Shown here: positions 1 to 11,169 of the stretch, piece by piece
Layout: each line of letters begins with the position of its first letter
Position numbering within the stretch: position 1 is the stretch's first letter
NCBI GenBank assembly: GCA_037974965.1
Contig: JBBPFI010000005.1
Span: forward strand, 1,798,001-1,862,000
Direction of reading: 5' to 3'
Origin: Dacryopinax spathularia
Taxonomy: Eukaryota > Basidiomycota > Dacrymycetes > Dacrymycetales > Dacrymycetaceae
DNA length: 64,000 nt
The notes under the pieces: generated by a model
The model's input: only the letters and a program-made list of their open reading frames with translations
Database searches by the model: none
What the model was told of the DNA's origin: nothing
Translations under genes and position numbers: made by a program

Positions 1-935
1 CCATATCCTTCACATTGCTCAAGATTCCTCCAGCGCCCATGATCAGGTCAACAGTAGCGTTGTCAGGCACGAAATGCGGCTCGGCACGCTTGATATCTTT
101 GTTCGGCCCGGCGAAGGTGAAGTGCTGCGAGAAGTTCTGGGTTGCGCGGGCGGCTTCGACGTCGAATGTCGTGCTTGTCATCCCGACTGGGTCGAATATC
201 CGAGTTTTGAGGAACTCGGCGTAGGGCATGCCGGATAGGTCGGTGACGAGGGTTTGGAGGGCCATGTACATCTACCAGCGTGGCCATGTCAGGATGACGA
301 TCTCCATGGAGATGATGAGGGGGGAAGACGTACAAGGTTATTATACTGCCATTCTTCTCTCAGCCCGCGATTCGGCTTCAAGTGCCTCAACCGCGCCAAC
401 ACATCCTCAGCGGTCTCCCCCGGCTCGTACATAAGGTCATGGCTCGCCAATCCAGTCATATGCGCCGCCAAGTCAATAGGCGTTGCACTCTCGCTCGCCG
501 CCGGGTCGAAGAGCTTCCATTTCTCAGGAAGGAGCTTGATCATCGGTGTGTTCCAGGAGAACGTCTTTAGCCCGGAAGGGAGGGGCTTGAGCGTAGGGGT
601 GGGCGAGCGGCCAGTCTTGTAGTCCTGGATGAGCTGGGAGATGGCGAAGCAGCAGAACGCCTTGGAGCACGAGGCAATGCCGAAGTAGGTCTACGACCAT
701 TCGCTCGTCAATCACGGGGTTCGGATGGGTGTTGATCGGGAAGAGTACGCACGTCTAGGTCTACAGGTCTGTCCTCGTCGTCTCTATACCCAAACGCGCC
801 GTACTCCGTCTGCCCATCGGGGAGGACAGCACACATCTGCAGCCCGACGATCTTCCATTCCTTCATAAGCTCCTGGATGAACGTCTCCGTCTCCGGCGTG
901 AGCGCCTTCTTCTCGGTGGTGGTGGTGGTGGCCAT
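1..935 (-). CDS. Beta-lactamase-like serine hydrolase, 3' end cut by window edge
   Basis: A multi-exon gene read on the minus strand from the ATG at 935; the 3' part lies beyond position 1. The N-terminus (ALTPETETFIQELMKEWKI, then GLQMCAVLPDGQTEYGAFGYR) is the usual opening of fungal class C beta-lactamase/esterase-like proteins. A later exon carries the S-x-x-K nucleophile motif as SCSKAF, followed by LDLAAHMTGLASHD-like sequence and the Y-x-N motif as WQYNN. The last visible exon reads MALQTLVTDLSGMPYAEFL, as in this family. The family hydrolyses esters or amides through an acyl-serine intermediate; the substrate cannot be told from sequence. No signal peptide is visible, so a cytosolic enzyme is likely. 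The start is favoured because a TATA-like box lies about 70 bp upstream. Confidence 0.85.
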
Positions 936-1002
936 CCTTGTCTACGTGCTGGGCGTTTCGTGTATGGGAGCGCGCTGATGGTCGATGTACCCGACCCGAG
1001 CA

Positions 1003-1013
1003 GATATATATGG
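1003..1013 (-). promoter_or_regulatory. TATA-like box of the serine hydrolase gene
   Basis: The minus strand reads TCCATATATATCTG about 70 bp upstream of the ATG at 935. This is the only strong TATA-like tract in the 936-1278 spacer. That spacer holds no gene and separates the hydrolase promoter from the 3' end of the CWF19-like gene. Confidence 0.5.
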
Positions 1014-1278
1014 ACAGCCAGAGCGCTACAAGTACAGGAAATACAGCGGACCCATGGCTGCCACGCACGTACGTTACGGTACGGTAGTTGTGGGGCTGGC
1101 GGACGATCGCCGATAACGGACGCGCGTAGTTCATCCACGCAATCGCGGGGATAAACCCTTGCTAAATCGGGGATCATCCCTATCATCTATAATCGCCGAC
1201 ATTAATTGTGACTCTTGATGTCCATTCAACCCCGGAATACATCATCGATGCACAGATAAATAGGCGAGAACTTAGTCA

Positions 1279-3600
1279 TCAAGAAGAAGCTAGTGTGGGG
1301 TCGTATTCCGCAAAGGCGGCCTTGAACGCTTCGGCCGCTTCGCGTTCTTCGTCCTCTCCCTCCGGGCACGCTCGCCAGTCAATGCGACTTTCCAGCCCGA
1401 GCAGTTTACCCAGTACCATCCTTTCCATGAATGTTAGTAAACACACCGAATGGGAAAGGAGGTGAAGGCCACGTACCGCGGGAACTGGAGATTGAACGGC
1501 GGCCCCGGACGGATGTTGTGCACCAACACTTTCCCCCCAGGCAGCTCAACCCGGAGATAGTTCCCTTCCCTCTCCCGACCCGTATCGCCCGGCTGCTCCT
1601 CCTCCCAGTCCACCCCACCAGCCTCACCTTCTCGTCTAAAGGCTTCCTCAACCTTCCCGCTATCGACCAACTGTTGCGGAACCGCGCAGATCTGCATATG
1701 CGCATGTCCACCTCGGCCCGAAAGACGGGCAATCTCCCATGATACGGCTGCGCAGCCGTGTACGCGGAAGAGAGCTCGTAGAGCCGATTTGTAGGACTCG
1801 ATCTCGGCTGCGATGGGTAGGGAGAGTTCGGGTGGAAGGGACAGCAGAGTTGGATGATGGGTTATCGGGATTATGAGGAGGTGGCCGCCGCCTGGTACGT
1901 GGGTCGGCGACTCGGACTTGAGTGGTAGCAGGGAGCCTTTTGGTAGAGTCAGGTACGTCTCCGACCCAATCGAGGTGATCAGGTATTTTCTGTCCTTGCA
2001 GTCAGCAAAGAAGAGCCAGCGTAGCCATTCGTGCGTACGTGATATTGGGGTTTGACAGGCAGAACCAGCACTCGTCCGCTAAGGCATGTCAGCTATGGCC
2101 GTGCAGCCAGTCAAGCAGGATGCTCACGAGCAATCTCCCCCTTCTTCCCCCTCCCGCCCTTCTGCCCACCTTTCCGACCCTTCTCCGCAACCTCACAATC
2201 CTTAAAATAATGCTTCCCGCTCCCGCACGCTTTGCACACATAACCTTCCGGCGGCAACGGTCCACCCGTATCGCCAACCTCCGCTCGTTTCGGACAGTTC
2301 TTCACAAAGTGGCCGGAGGCGCCGCAGCGCTTGCAGACGTAGCCGTCGGGCGGCTTGTCCGTTTCTCTTGCTTTGGCTCGCGCGGCATCTTGCTCTATCT
2401 TTTCGGGACACGCTTGGACGTAGTGCTGTGATCCTCTGAGCTCAAGCAGCATTCGCAGATAGAGAGAGGGAGCATACATCAGAAGAATCGCATATCCGAC
2501 ACCGATACCCGTCGGGAGGCTTCCCACTCCAGTCCGTGCGGTCTTTTCTCGCTTTCTTACCCTCGCCGCCCCAGCGAAAATCGACGTTGGCAGCGTCGGC
2601 AGCGGCGATAGCCTCGAATGTGCGCTTGTTCGCGCTGGTTTTGCCGTTCAGTTCCTTCAGATCAGGAGGTTTCTCAGCCTCTGATGTGGGAGCGGGGTTT
2701 GGTTCAGGGGGGAGGTAGGGGTTGGGGATCGCATTTGCTGGATGGGGCGGCACTTGCAGTGGGTTCAAGGTAAACGCGTAGTAGAACTGCTCGGATGTCA
2801 GCATTGTCAGCACAAGCTAGAGAAAGCAGAGCACGCACTCGTTGTTTCTTCCCGCCCTCCCCTCTTACGCTGCCCAGACTCACACACCGAGTCCACTCGG
2901 TGATCCCGCCATCCTCCGCCGGCCAGCCAAATGGTTCTTTCTCGCTCCATATCCCCGATGCGCCCGAAAACGCATAGCGCGGTTTCCGGTGTTTGAGCAG
3001 GAGGTCGGCGTCGTTCTCCCCTGAGGAGACGTTCGGGAGAGAGGGGAAGACGACGGATGGGTGGGCGTAAGTCAGGAGGATGTGAGTTGTGACGGCTGGC
3101 TCGAGGTCGGCGATGTTTAGGGGTGAGGAGCTGGAGTCGTATGAGACGTGGACGCCCTTGCCCGGTATGTCAAGCCGACCGATACCCTCTGCTTTGGGTC
3201 AGATTCCATAGTGCGGGCGGTATAGAGGAGCGCACCTAGTATTGCAAGATTCTTGCAAACCTCCCCTCCTTCGCTCTGCATCCTCTCCCTCACCTCCTTC
3301 GGTATCTCCACATTCGGGCTGCTCAGAACGAATGTCGGTACAGGAATATCCAGTTTCCCTTCAAGGAGATCTGGCAGACCCTCATTGTCGACTCCTACTC
3401 CGAAGCTAGAGGGCGAGAAGAAGTCGCCCACGCAGAATACCGCATCGAAGGGTCCGTGCTTGCTGTTGAATGTTCGGAGCTTGGAGAGGTAGGTGGGGAT
3501 CGCACCATGTGCCGCGCCGAGCACCAAGCTATGTTTGCTCCTGTAAGCCACAATGATACTACAGGTAGGGGTTAGCTTACATTTTTGCTGCTTCTGCCAT
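1279..3600 (-). CDS. CWF19L1: CWF19-like protein 1 / Drn1 homologue (spliceosome and lariat-debranching associated)
   Basis: Exons read on the minus strand from ATG 3600 (MAEAAKM, then an intron) to TGA 1279. The N-terminal domain (SKHSLVLGAAHGAIPTYL, KHGPFDAVFCVGDFF) is the Dbr1-like metallophosphatase-related fold of CWF19L1/Drn1. The middle carries three CCHC zinc knuckles, each introduced by PPxGYxCxxC: near 2530-2560 (split by an intron, ending HYVQAC), GYVCKRCGASGHFVKNC, and GYVCKACGSGKHYFKDC. The C-terminal half has the CwfJ HIT-like domain, with DECWFCLSNPNI, SETYLTLPKGSLLPL and the HIT motif GGHAHMQICAVP. The tail is LGLESRIDWRACPEGEDEE. Yeast Drn1 works with the debranching enzyme Dbr1 in intron turnover; the same nuclear role is inferred here. 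The domain order is complete and nothing looks broken. Confidence 0.93.
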
Positions 3601-3831
3601 AGTATATGCAATGCAGGCAGAAGGTCCGGACAGTACTAATATCCTGGTGGTCACAGCTAAGGACAAGCAAGTGGCGTCACCATCCTTCCCTGCGCACGTG
3701 ACCTCCATTTGGTGCGCGTCGCCGATGTCATCCTCCTCCTCCTCGTCCAGATCGCGTCCAGAGCTTGCTCGGGTACCCTGCGTGAGCGACGCTCCCAACA
3801 TCACCGCTTGATATCTTCATCTTCTTGCGCG
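3601..3831. promoter_or_regulatory. Bidirectional promoter, 231 bp
   Basis: This short spacer lies between the divergent start codons of the CWF19-like gene (ATG 3600, minus) and the RAD51AP1-like gene (ATG 3832, plus). It must hold both core promoters and both 5' leaders. No clear TATA box is visible; CT-rich stretches occur near 3730-3750. An in-frame ATG at 3709 could extend the plus-strand protein, but it would encode a hydrophobic leader out of character with the rest. Confidence 0.55.
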
Positions 3832-6676
3832 ATGGACGTGCTTCCCGACTCAGACGAAGAGCGCAACGGCGACGTTCTTGGATTTTCTGACGACGAGCGT
3901 ATGGATCTTGTCCGACCACCAGCGCAGCGACACCTTGGAGTCACGGACGACAGCATCTCCGACTATACCACACCTCTGCGACTACCCTCTCTTCCAGATC
4001 CATTCGTGTTACCCATGCCCACCATTCCTACCATCTCCGACTACCCGACTCCTAACGTCGCCAGAACGCCCGTGGTGGCACCGAACGGGGTTGATGCCAG
4101 CCTTTCAAGCATCCAGCTCACCGGCATCGGGACTTCGAGCGACAAACCTGGTTTTCCGAGCTCTGGTATCCCAACAAATACTAATCCTTCCGTGAAGAAA
4201 GGACCAAGGCCGCGTCGCCTACCTCCTTTGCCCAAGCCGGGTGCGCCGGCTCTCGACCAGACCGCTGGCAGCTCCGGGTCATCTATTGTACTCAAGGTGC
4301 CCACTTTCCCGACGAGCGAGACCTCTCCTTCGTTGAGTGGCACGCATCGCAGTGGGCCATCTCCAGGAACTGCACCGCCTAAGCCAGTTCAGTTCTTCGA
4401 TACGCCATCCTCGGAGGTTGCGGCATCGAAGACAGCCAGAAACGGTGTGACGGATGCAGACGATGAAGATGATCCTCTTCTCATCCAGTCATCGATCGAA
4501 AGAGAGCGGATGAAGAAATCGGAGATGACAGAGAAGTCCGAGGAGCGCCACGCCGGGAGGCACGAAGAAAACGAGAGAAGAAAGAGGAACGTGACCTATA
4601 CGAGCAGTGCGGAGGCATTCCGTGAGTCCCGTCACCTCGAGCTGCGTATATGCGCCTAATGCTGCTCCAGACGACGATCCTATCCGCCAGCCTTCGCATG
4701 AACGAACTAAGACCATCGTATCTTCCCGTCTTGAACCTATCACTCTGTCGAGTGACCCGGTGGACGACCAAATACCGCTGCCTACAGCTGCTGAACGCGT
4801 GAAGATGCGCGCGCGAAAGAGCGCGGCCGGGCCGTCAGCAAATAGGAAGAGAGCCAAGACAAACGGTCCATCGGACGAGGACGATGATGATTTCGACGAC
4901 CATCTCAAGAAACGACAGTCTAGGAACCGAGCCGCTGACTCGGAAAGCGAGTTCGAACCAGGGCCAAAGAAGAAGGCGCCCCCGAAGAAAGCGAGAAAGC
5001 AGGTCAACTCGGACAGCGAGTTCGAGCCTGATGGTAAGACTGCTTCGCGAAAGCGTCGCTCGTCGACGACAGCGCTTGATGAGGATGACGACGAAAATTC
5101 GGACGCATATATGCCATCAAAAAGACGGAAGAGCGAGCCTGTCAAACCTACCACAGCGAATAAGACGAGACGTCTACAGAGCATCGTCGAGGTCGTCGTG
5201 CCTGCTGTCAAACTTCCAGGCAGAACGAAAAAGGCGCCCAACACGACCTTCACCAAGAGCCGAAAATCTACGGAAGTCGTCCTGACCTCTCCTCACTCTA
5301 CGCCCGAACAGAGTGAAGCCGAATCCATGCCTTCTCGTTCTCCGACACCGCCTTCGCGTAAACGACGCAAATCTGAGCCTATGCCTAAGGCGAAGAAAGG
5401 CAAAGCTCAAGCGGAGTTCAAGAGTGCTGAGTTCGTCGTTTCCGACGACGATAGTTCTGCCGAAGAACGCGCCTCGAAGCGCCGGAAGAGCGAGCCAACT
5501 CCCAAAGGCAAGCCGGCAACGGGACAAGCAGTCGCAAAGACAGCGGGGATCGTCTTATCGGACGATGATTCTGCTACCGACCAGCCTGCACGAAAACGTC
5601 GGAAGAGTGAGCCGGCAACAAAGGGCAAGAAGGGTAAAGGACCAGCGGAGTTCAAGAGCGCGGAGTTCGTCGTTTCGGACGATGATGATGAGCCTGTGGA
5701 GCAACCCCTGCCGAAGCGGCGTAAGAGCGAGCCGGCGACGAAGGCTACAACAGCTAAATCTGCGAAGAACGCCAAGAGCAAAGCGCTCGTCTCAGACGAT
5801 GATACACCTTCTGCCGACGAGCTGGCTGACGCGCCTGAGAAAGCTGTGAGCAAGACGAAGATCGGTGCGGACAGACGCTCGAAGACCGAGCCCACGAAGG
5901 CGGTGACACCGCCGACTTCCCCCGTCAAACCGAAGGAAACGCCGAGCCAGCGAAGGAGGAGAGAGCGGGAGAGGGCAAGGATGCGTAGTGAACCGGACTC
6001 GACGGACTTCGACTTTGGGGAGCTTGGCGCTGAGGATGAAGAAGAGCATGAGGTCGCGAAACCGAAGTCTGCCGAAAGCAAAGATCCCATGCCAAAGGCG
6101 GCGAAGGATGCACCGTCGAAGGTGAAGGACAACGAAAAGCAGGAAAAGCAGGAGTCTGTTCCAACTTCGGCTCCGGCGTCGTCAAAAGTGGTCTCGAGTG
6201 TTGCTGCAAAGGCATGCACTATTGCTCCGAAGAGGGCATACTCGAGCTGATATTTGTATAGGAAAACATTCCCCCACTTCAAGCAGGCGGACCCACTTCA
6301 TTGACGCCAAAGCCTCAGGTAAAGAGGGACGCTACATTGGCACATAGTATCCCGAACCGTAAGTGGCGCTAGTGCTAACAGAATCGGCGCTGACCAACCT
6401 CCAGGACCTCTTACTCTGAACGCGCCTCGGGTTCGTCCTCGATTCGGTCTGTCGAAATCCCTGGGTAGCAAGATGGCGCCTCTCCACGCGGTTATCAAGC
6501 CTCCTCCGCCACGTCCGCCTCCGGTAGCGAGCAAGAAAAAGAAGAAGGTTGAGAGTGATGTTGATGATGACGAGGAAGACGAGGAGGAGATCGAGAGGCG
6601 CAAAAAGAGGATGTATGAGGAAGACGGGGATTGGGAGGAGGATCGCGAGCGAGAGGTTGTGGTTGAGGAAGATTGA
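3832..6676 (+). CDS. Nuclear acidic/basic repeat protein with SUMO-interaction-like motifs and a RAD51AP1-like C-terminal motif
   Basis: The protein begins MDVLPDSDEERNGDVLGFSD at 3832. It reads through 4621, an intron at 4622-4670, a long exon to about 6190-6250, and a last exon ending at TGA 6676. The first third is Ser/Pro-rich and disordered. Residues encoded by 5340-5830 form four repeats of about 39 residues, each with a KRRKSEP nuclear-localisation-like block followed by a hydrophobic-acidic motif: EFVVSDDD, GIVLSDDD, EFVVSDDD and ALVSDDD. These match the pattern of SUMO-interaction motifs. The last exon encodes RPRFGLSKSLGSKMAPLH, which resembles the RAD51-binding motif at the end of animal RAD51AP1 (LRLGLSRLARVKPLHP). 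The C-terminus is a K/E/D-rich tail. A role in RAD51-linked repair is inferred from these short motifs only. The joins between about 6190 and 6417 are uncertain. Confidence 0.7.
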
Positions 6677-8269
6677 TGATCGTCCAAGCGATTTTGTAAC
6701 ATACCGACATCATGTATATCATTACTGACAAAGATCCTCTCAACACGTGTAACAACCGCGTTTCATCCAAGCCTAAGGGCGAATACCATGGGTACCCCAT
6801 TCGAGACCGAAGCAAGCCAGGAAGGAATGTGCGTCTCCGTGCTCTTCACTCCCGCAACACTGCAGGAGCACCCCAAAGGGATAGAGCACAGTGACCTCGC
6901 CCACGCCTCCAGGCACGCGTCCCAGTCCAAGACGGACCGAGCGCATGCCTGATAAACGAGACAAAAGGGCTCGCTTTTACACAGTTTTGACTCGGAAACC
7001 GACAATACACAGCCTGAGAGGCTGGTGGACCCCCTACTTCGCCTCCTTCTCCATGTCTCGTGCAGAGCTCCGTGAGGAGATGGACGAGAAGGGAGGAAAG
7101 AGGGAAGGCAGGATCCTGTCGGGCGCTTTAAGGACCGTGTGTACAAGAAAAGAAAAAGAGGACGGAGAAAGATATATAGCGGTGCAACTTGCGGTGCAGC
7201 TGTAGATCCGTGGCACGATTGCTGCATTTGCTTTCTTCACAGAAAGGACCAAGGCCAGACCTTAAAGATCATCCCCTGATATTTCATCGCCAGCCATAGG
7301 GATGGAAGTCGATCAGACAGCATTGTGATTGAGCAGCAAGAATAGTCCAGCAGCGCCTCGACAGCAGCTTTGTATGGATGGAGTAGACGATCGTTAAAAA
7401 GCCTGCCAGTCCCGACCTGAAAAAGGCGCTTTGCTCCCGTAGACAAAATCACGTGATGGACTAGAAGCGCGTGAATACGCGTCTCCTTCCCTACGACCCA
7501 GTCAGTTCTCTTCAACCCTTAGAGCGACGACCTTCTCCTCGTACATATTGAGAACAACCGGCCTTTCCTCGCCGAATCACCAGCAAATGCACGATCAACC
7601 CGCGGCTCGGCCCGCGGCGGTTGGTTGTAGCCTTTCCTCCGATCAACAGAAGCAAGGAGTAGCAGCGCCTGTTCAACGGTTGATGCCGGCGAATGTGAAA
7701 GTCGCCTAATGCCGTTGCGAATGGATCGACAGACTCGGTCAGCTCGACGCAACATCTCCGAGGGTGGATCATGTTCTGTGATTGTCGATTTTAGACTTGC
7801 CGTGGTGCAATGCCTCGCCTCTGTGATCTGCTGGCAAGGCACGCATCACTCGGCTGTCCGACATCAACAGAATCGGTTGCAATCTTCCTGCTGCCAATAT
7901 GCTGGACGATCGTCGCATTGGATGCACAAGATAGTGGCCACTGAAACGTCTGGGTTGGCACGCTCAGGGTATCGATCAAGAAGGTCCCACAAATCAGGGG
8001 CCTCCTCCCGACGACACTTTCTCACTCCCCTCGTAAGGACGGAGAAGCACTTGCCGGTCCAGGCCATCTGGCCAACTGTCCAGCATCGATGAGTCAGCAT
8101 GTGCTATATTCTATCTGTGGTGTGTTCAGGCTTCTTACCACGGCGACAAACGAGGTTTCCACATTGATTAGAGCCTACGATCTTTGATTCATCAGACTGC
8201 TGGTGCTGTGCTTGCTGCGGTGATGTTCTATGGTTGCAGGATGGACGATGGGCTGTTCACCTTTGACGG
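6677..8269. other. Intergenic, no supported gene
   Basis: About 1.6 kb between the RAD51AP1-like gene and the first P450. Several short open frames exist on both strands, but none has family resemblance, convincing splice signals or repeat structure. Confidence 0.5.
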
Positions 8270-8277
8270 TATATATG
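8270..8277 (+). promoter_or_regulatory. TATA-like box of P450 copy 1
   Basis: The sequence ggtatatatgg lies 54 bp upstream of the P450 ATG at 8324. A near-identical box stands at almost the same distance before P450 copy 3 (14196), which supports a conserved core promoter. Confidence 0.6.
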
Positions 8278-8323
8278 GCTCGCGGCGGATAGTAACCTGC
8301 GCTGCAAGGACGGTTTTGACAAG

Positions 8324-10317
8324 ATGGCAGCCTCCGTCTTCTCAGGATCTGCACTGTTTCTTGCATTTGTCTTCTTCTTGCGACTTTTCCGCCGTCCACA
8401 GTCTCGTCCTCTGCCACCGGGACCAAAAGGCCTTCCCCTCATCGGCAACCTGTTTCAGGTTCCATCTAAGCTTACCTGGTGGAAATTGGTCGAATGGGGA
8501 GAACAATATGGTATGCCGATTAACTCATCGACTGATTCGGGACTAAACTGACCGAATTCCTTAGGCTCGATATACTCGTACACTGTCCTGGGTCAGCCTA
8601 TCGTCGTCTTGAGCGGTCTCAAGGAGGCGGCAGACATCCTCGATCGGCTTTCGGCGAAGACGTCCGACCGACCGAATCTTATCAAAGCTAGCCAGTATAT
8701 GTGCCGGGATATGGAATTTGGCTTCGTCACCCGGAATGACCTGTGAGCTCGTTCCATGCGGATGTGCGAGGGCCGACGCTGAGACCCCATTTAGATGGCG
8801 AAGGCATCGACGTGCTGCCCATGAAAGGTAGGGCCCGTCGCAGAACAGATGCAAGGCCAGTGCTAACCGACTTCTCAGCTTGAACGTCCGCGTAGCCAAA
8901 GATTTTCGTCCAATGCAAGAGGAAGAATCTCGAATGCTCATAAACGGTCTTATCGAACATCCCGAGGTGGATATCGTAACTCATATTCATCGTCAAGCAT
9001 TGTCCGTCGCGTGGAGAGCCCTGTATGGGCACGAAGCGCTTCCACTCATCGGTCACAACCCCGCCGCAGTCTTGGACGAGTTTTTCCGGGAAATCTTCTC
9101 TGCTGGCCGCCCGGGAGGATCGGCGGTCGATGTGTTCCGCTTCTTGGAGCCATTGATATCGCAGTCAAGCTTCTTACGGCGGTGTGTGACCATGCTGTTT
9201 GTGCACACTACGCTCCTTTCGCTGAAGCTTCGGTCAGGCAAAGTGATCGGTTCTATAAGCAAGCTACCGAAGTTTTCGTCAAGGCGCACAGGGATCCGCA
9301 GGTCGGTTGTTAACATCTTTATTATCGTCGGTAGATCCAACGGGTATTGTTCACAGGTTGAGGGCTTCCCATCCCTGAGTAAGAAGCTCAAGGAGAGCGG
9401 GCACTTAATCGGAATGACTTCTGACGACGACTGCGGCTGGGCAGCTGGGAGCCTATTGTAAGAATCATTGTCTCCTTTTGGCTCTCAGTTGACGTGATGC
9501 TCTTGCGGAAGCCTTGCTGCGCAGGATACAGTACGTTGACCTGTTCGTAATCCCAAGTCTTCTACTCATCTCCATGCAGACAGCAACGAGCCTTCGCTGG
9601 TTCTTCGTAGCAATGCTGTGCTACCCCGAAGCTGCCGCTGCTGCCCGAGCTCAGCTTGACGCCGTTGTGGGAAGCCGACCTCCGAAATTTGACGACTATG
9701 ACCAGCTTCCGCAGATAGAGGCGATGATGAAGGAGCTTTTGCGGTGGCGACCACCTGCGCCTAATGGGGTGGCACATATGGCCAGTGAGGTCAGTATTTC
9801 CTTTCCCATCAACAAGCGCAGCCGCTGAGAAATGTAGGATATTGTATACAAAGGCTATCTCATTCCGAAGGGGGCGATCCTTCTTCCAAGCTTTTGGTGT
9901 GTATTTTGACGTAGCACCTACAACGATAGTGACTGACACTGTACCAGGGCCCTCTGTCGCGATCCCACAATCTATCCCGACGGCGAGAAATTCGACCCCT
10001 CTCGGTTCCTAGACGCCAATGGTCGCGTACGACGCCCGCCGCCGGACTCGCACGAGGATCTTCTCCCCTTCGGGTACGGCCGACGTATTTGCGTCGGCAA
10101 GACACTCGCGATCAACACCCTCTGGATAACGATTGCGCAGCTGCTTTGGGCGTTCAACTTTGAGAGAGTGAAGGATGCGAAAGGGAGGGAGAAGGTGCCG
10201 GGTGAGAGGAATTTCTGGGATAATGGGCTGACGGTGTGGCCTGCGCCCTTTGATTTCAGGCTCGTGCCACGGTTTGAGGATCTGGCAGAGAAAATCATGG
10301 TGGGAAAGCACGAGTAA
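8324..10317 (+). CDS. Cytochrome P450 monooxygenase, array copy 1
   Basis: A roughly 500-residue class II (microsomal) P450 spread over about ten exons. The N-terminal anchor (ALFLAFVFFLRLFRR) is followed by the proline hinge RPLPPGPKGLPLIGNLF. Later exons give GQPIVVLSGLKEAADIL-type sequence, the I-helix oxygen motif AAQDTTATSLRW, the K-helix ExxR as KELLRWRP, the PERF-like FDPSRF, and the heme-binding loop FGYGRRICVGKTLA with its Cys ligand. All catalytic motifs are present and the last exon ends at TAA 10317. Such enzymes sit on the endoplasmic reticulum and take electrons from P450 reductase. The closest family known to me is the fungal O-methylsterigmatocystin-oxidoreductase-like group, but the substrate is unknown. 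Copies 2-4 are close paralogues with the same intron pattern. Confidence 0.95.
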
Positions 10318-11109
10318 CGATAGAGCAGGCTGTTGGGATCCTTTTTCGCACATTCGCACAAACCCAAGCCGCCGTGCGTGGTGGCTGGGGTGGCAAATGC
10401 TTGTATCGACTCCTCATTTAGACATCGAAGCATTGCTGGGCATACCCTAAGTTGGTGAGATAGTATGTCATCGCGCGCCTTTTTTGGTCCCCGCCAAGCA
10501 TGTGACAATTAGACGCCCACGGATCGTGCATTTTGCCTCCACCGATATCAATGATGGCCGGTCTGCGAAGCCGCAATCTTTTCCCGCACGCGCTTCGAAC
10601 AGTGCAGGCCTACTTGTTTCCTAAAGTGCTGACTCGCCTTCTAAGCACTTGCAAGATGTTGGACCATCTGGTACTACAACATTAGGGTGAAACTCGCGGG
10701 ACCGAGCCCATGATCCTTTTCCGTGACGGCTCCTTTGAGTGGAACCTAACTCCTCCCAACAATGTCGACCGAGCTCCCATCGAATGGGTGCTAAACTTGC
10801 GCTTGGAAGGTAAGCAAAGAATAATAGGTCACGTTCTGAAATCATCCAAGCAAGCGAAGGGCGGAGTGGAGCCTGGCTTGGTCAGCGCAACTCAAAACGT
10901 CATGCGGCGAAATTGAGCGCTCGCAGGAGAAGACACGGGAAGCCTTGTAACTTTCTTGCAAAGCTCGCCGAAGGAGAAGTTGTGAGGAGCCAGCAAGCAA
11001 CAGGAGGCCTATCTTCTGGAACCGCATGCTGTGCATACCATACTTCTGTCAACCCCCAATGTCCGGGGTCTCCGGGCGTCTCCATTGTTTCCTGCGCAGG
11101 TCCTTGTCG
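10318..11109. other. Intergenic spacer between P450 copies 1 and 2
   Basis: About 0.8 kb with no supported gene. Short open frames on both strands show no family resemblance. Confidence 0.5.
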
Positions 11110-11117
11110 TATATAAC
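11110..11117 (+). promoter_or_regulatory. TATA-like box of P450 copy 2
   Basis: The sequence tatataac lies 60 bp upstream of the ATG at 11170, the same layout as the other P450 copies. Confidence 0.55.
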
Positions 11118-11169
11118 TCTCTATATGACGAGAGCCTGTTGCTTGCCGTTCATTGAAGGACTCTACAAG

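Noticed and set aside
4489-6282. Two long minus-strand frames antisense to the RAD51AP1-like gene
   Set aside because: They are Ser/Leu/Phe-rich complements of the Lys/Glu/Asp/Ser codons in the real gene, with no domain or splice support.
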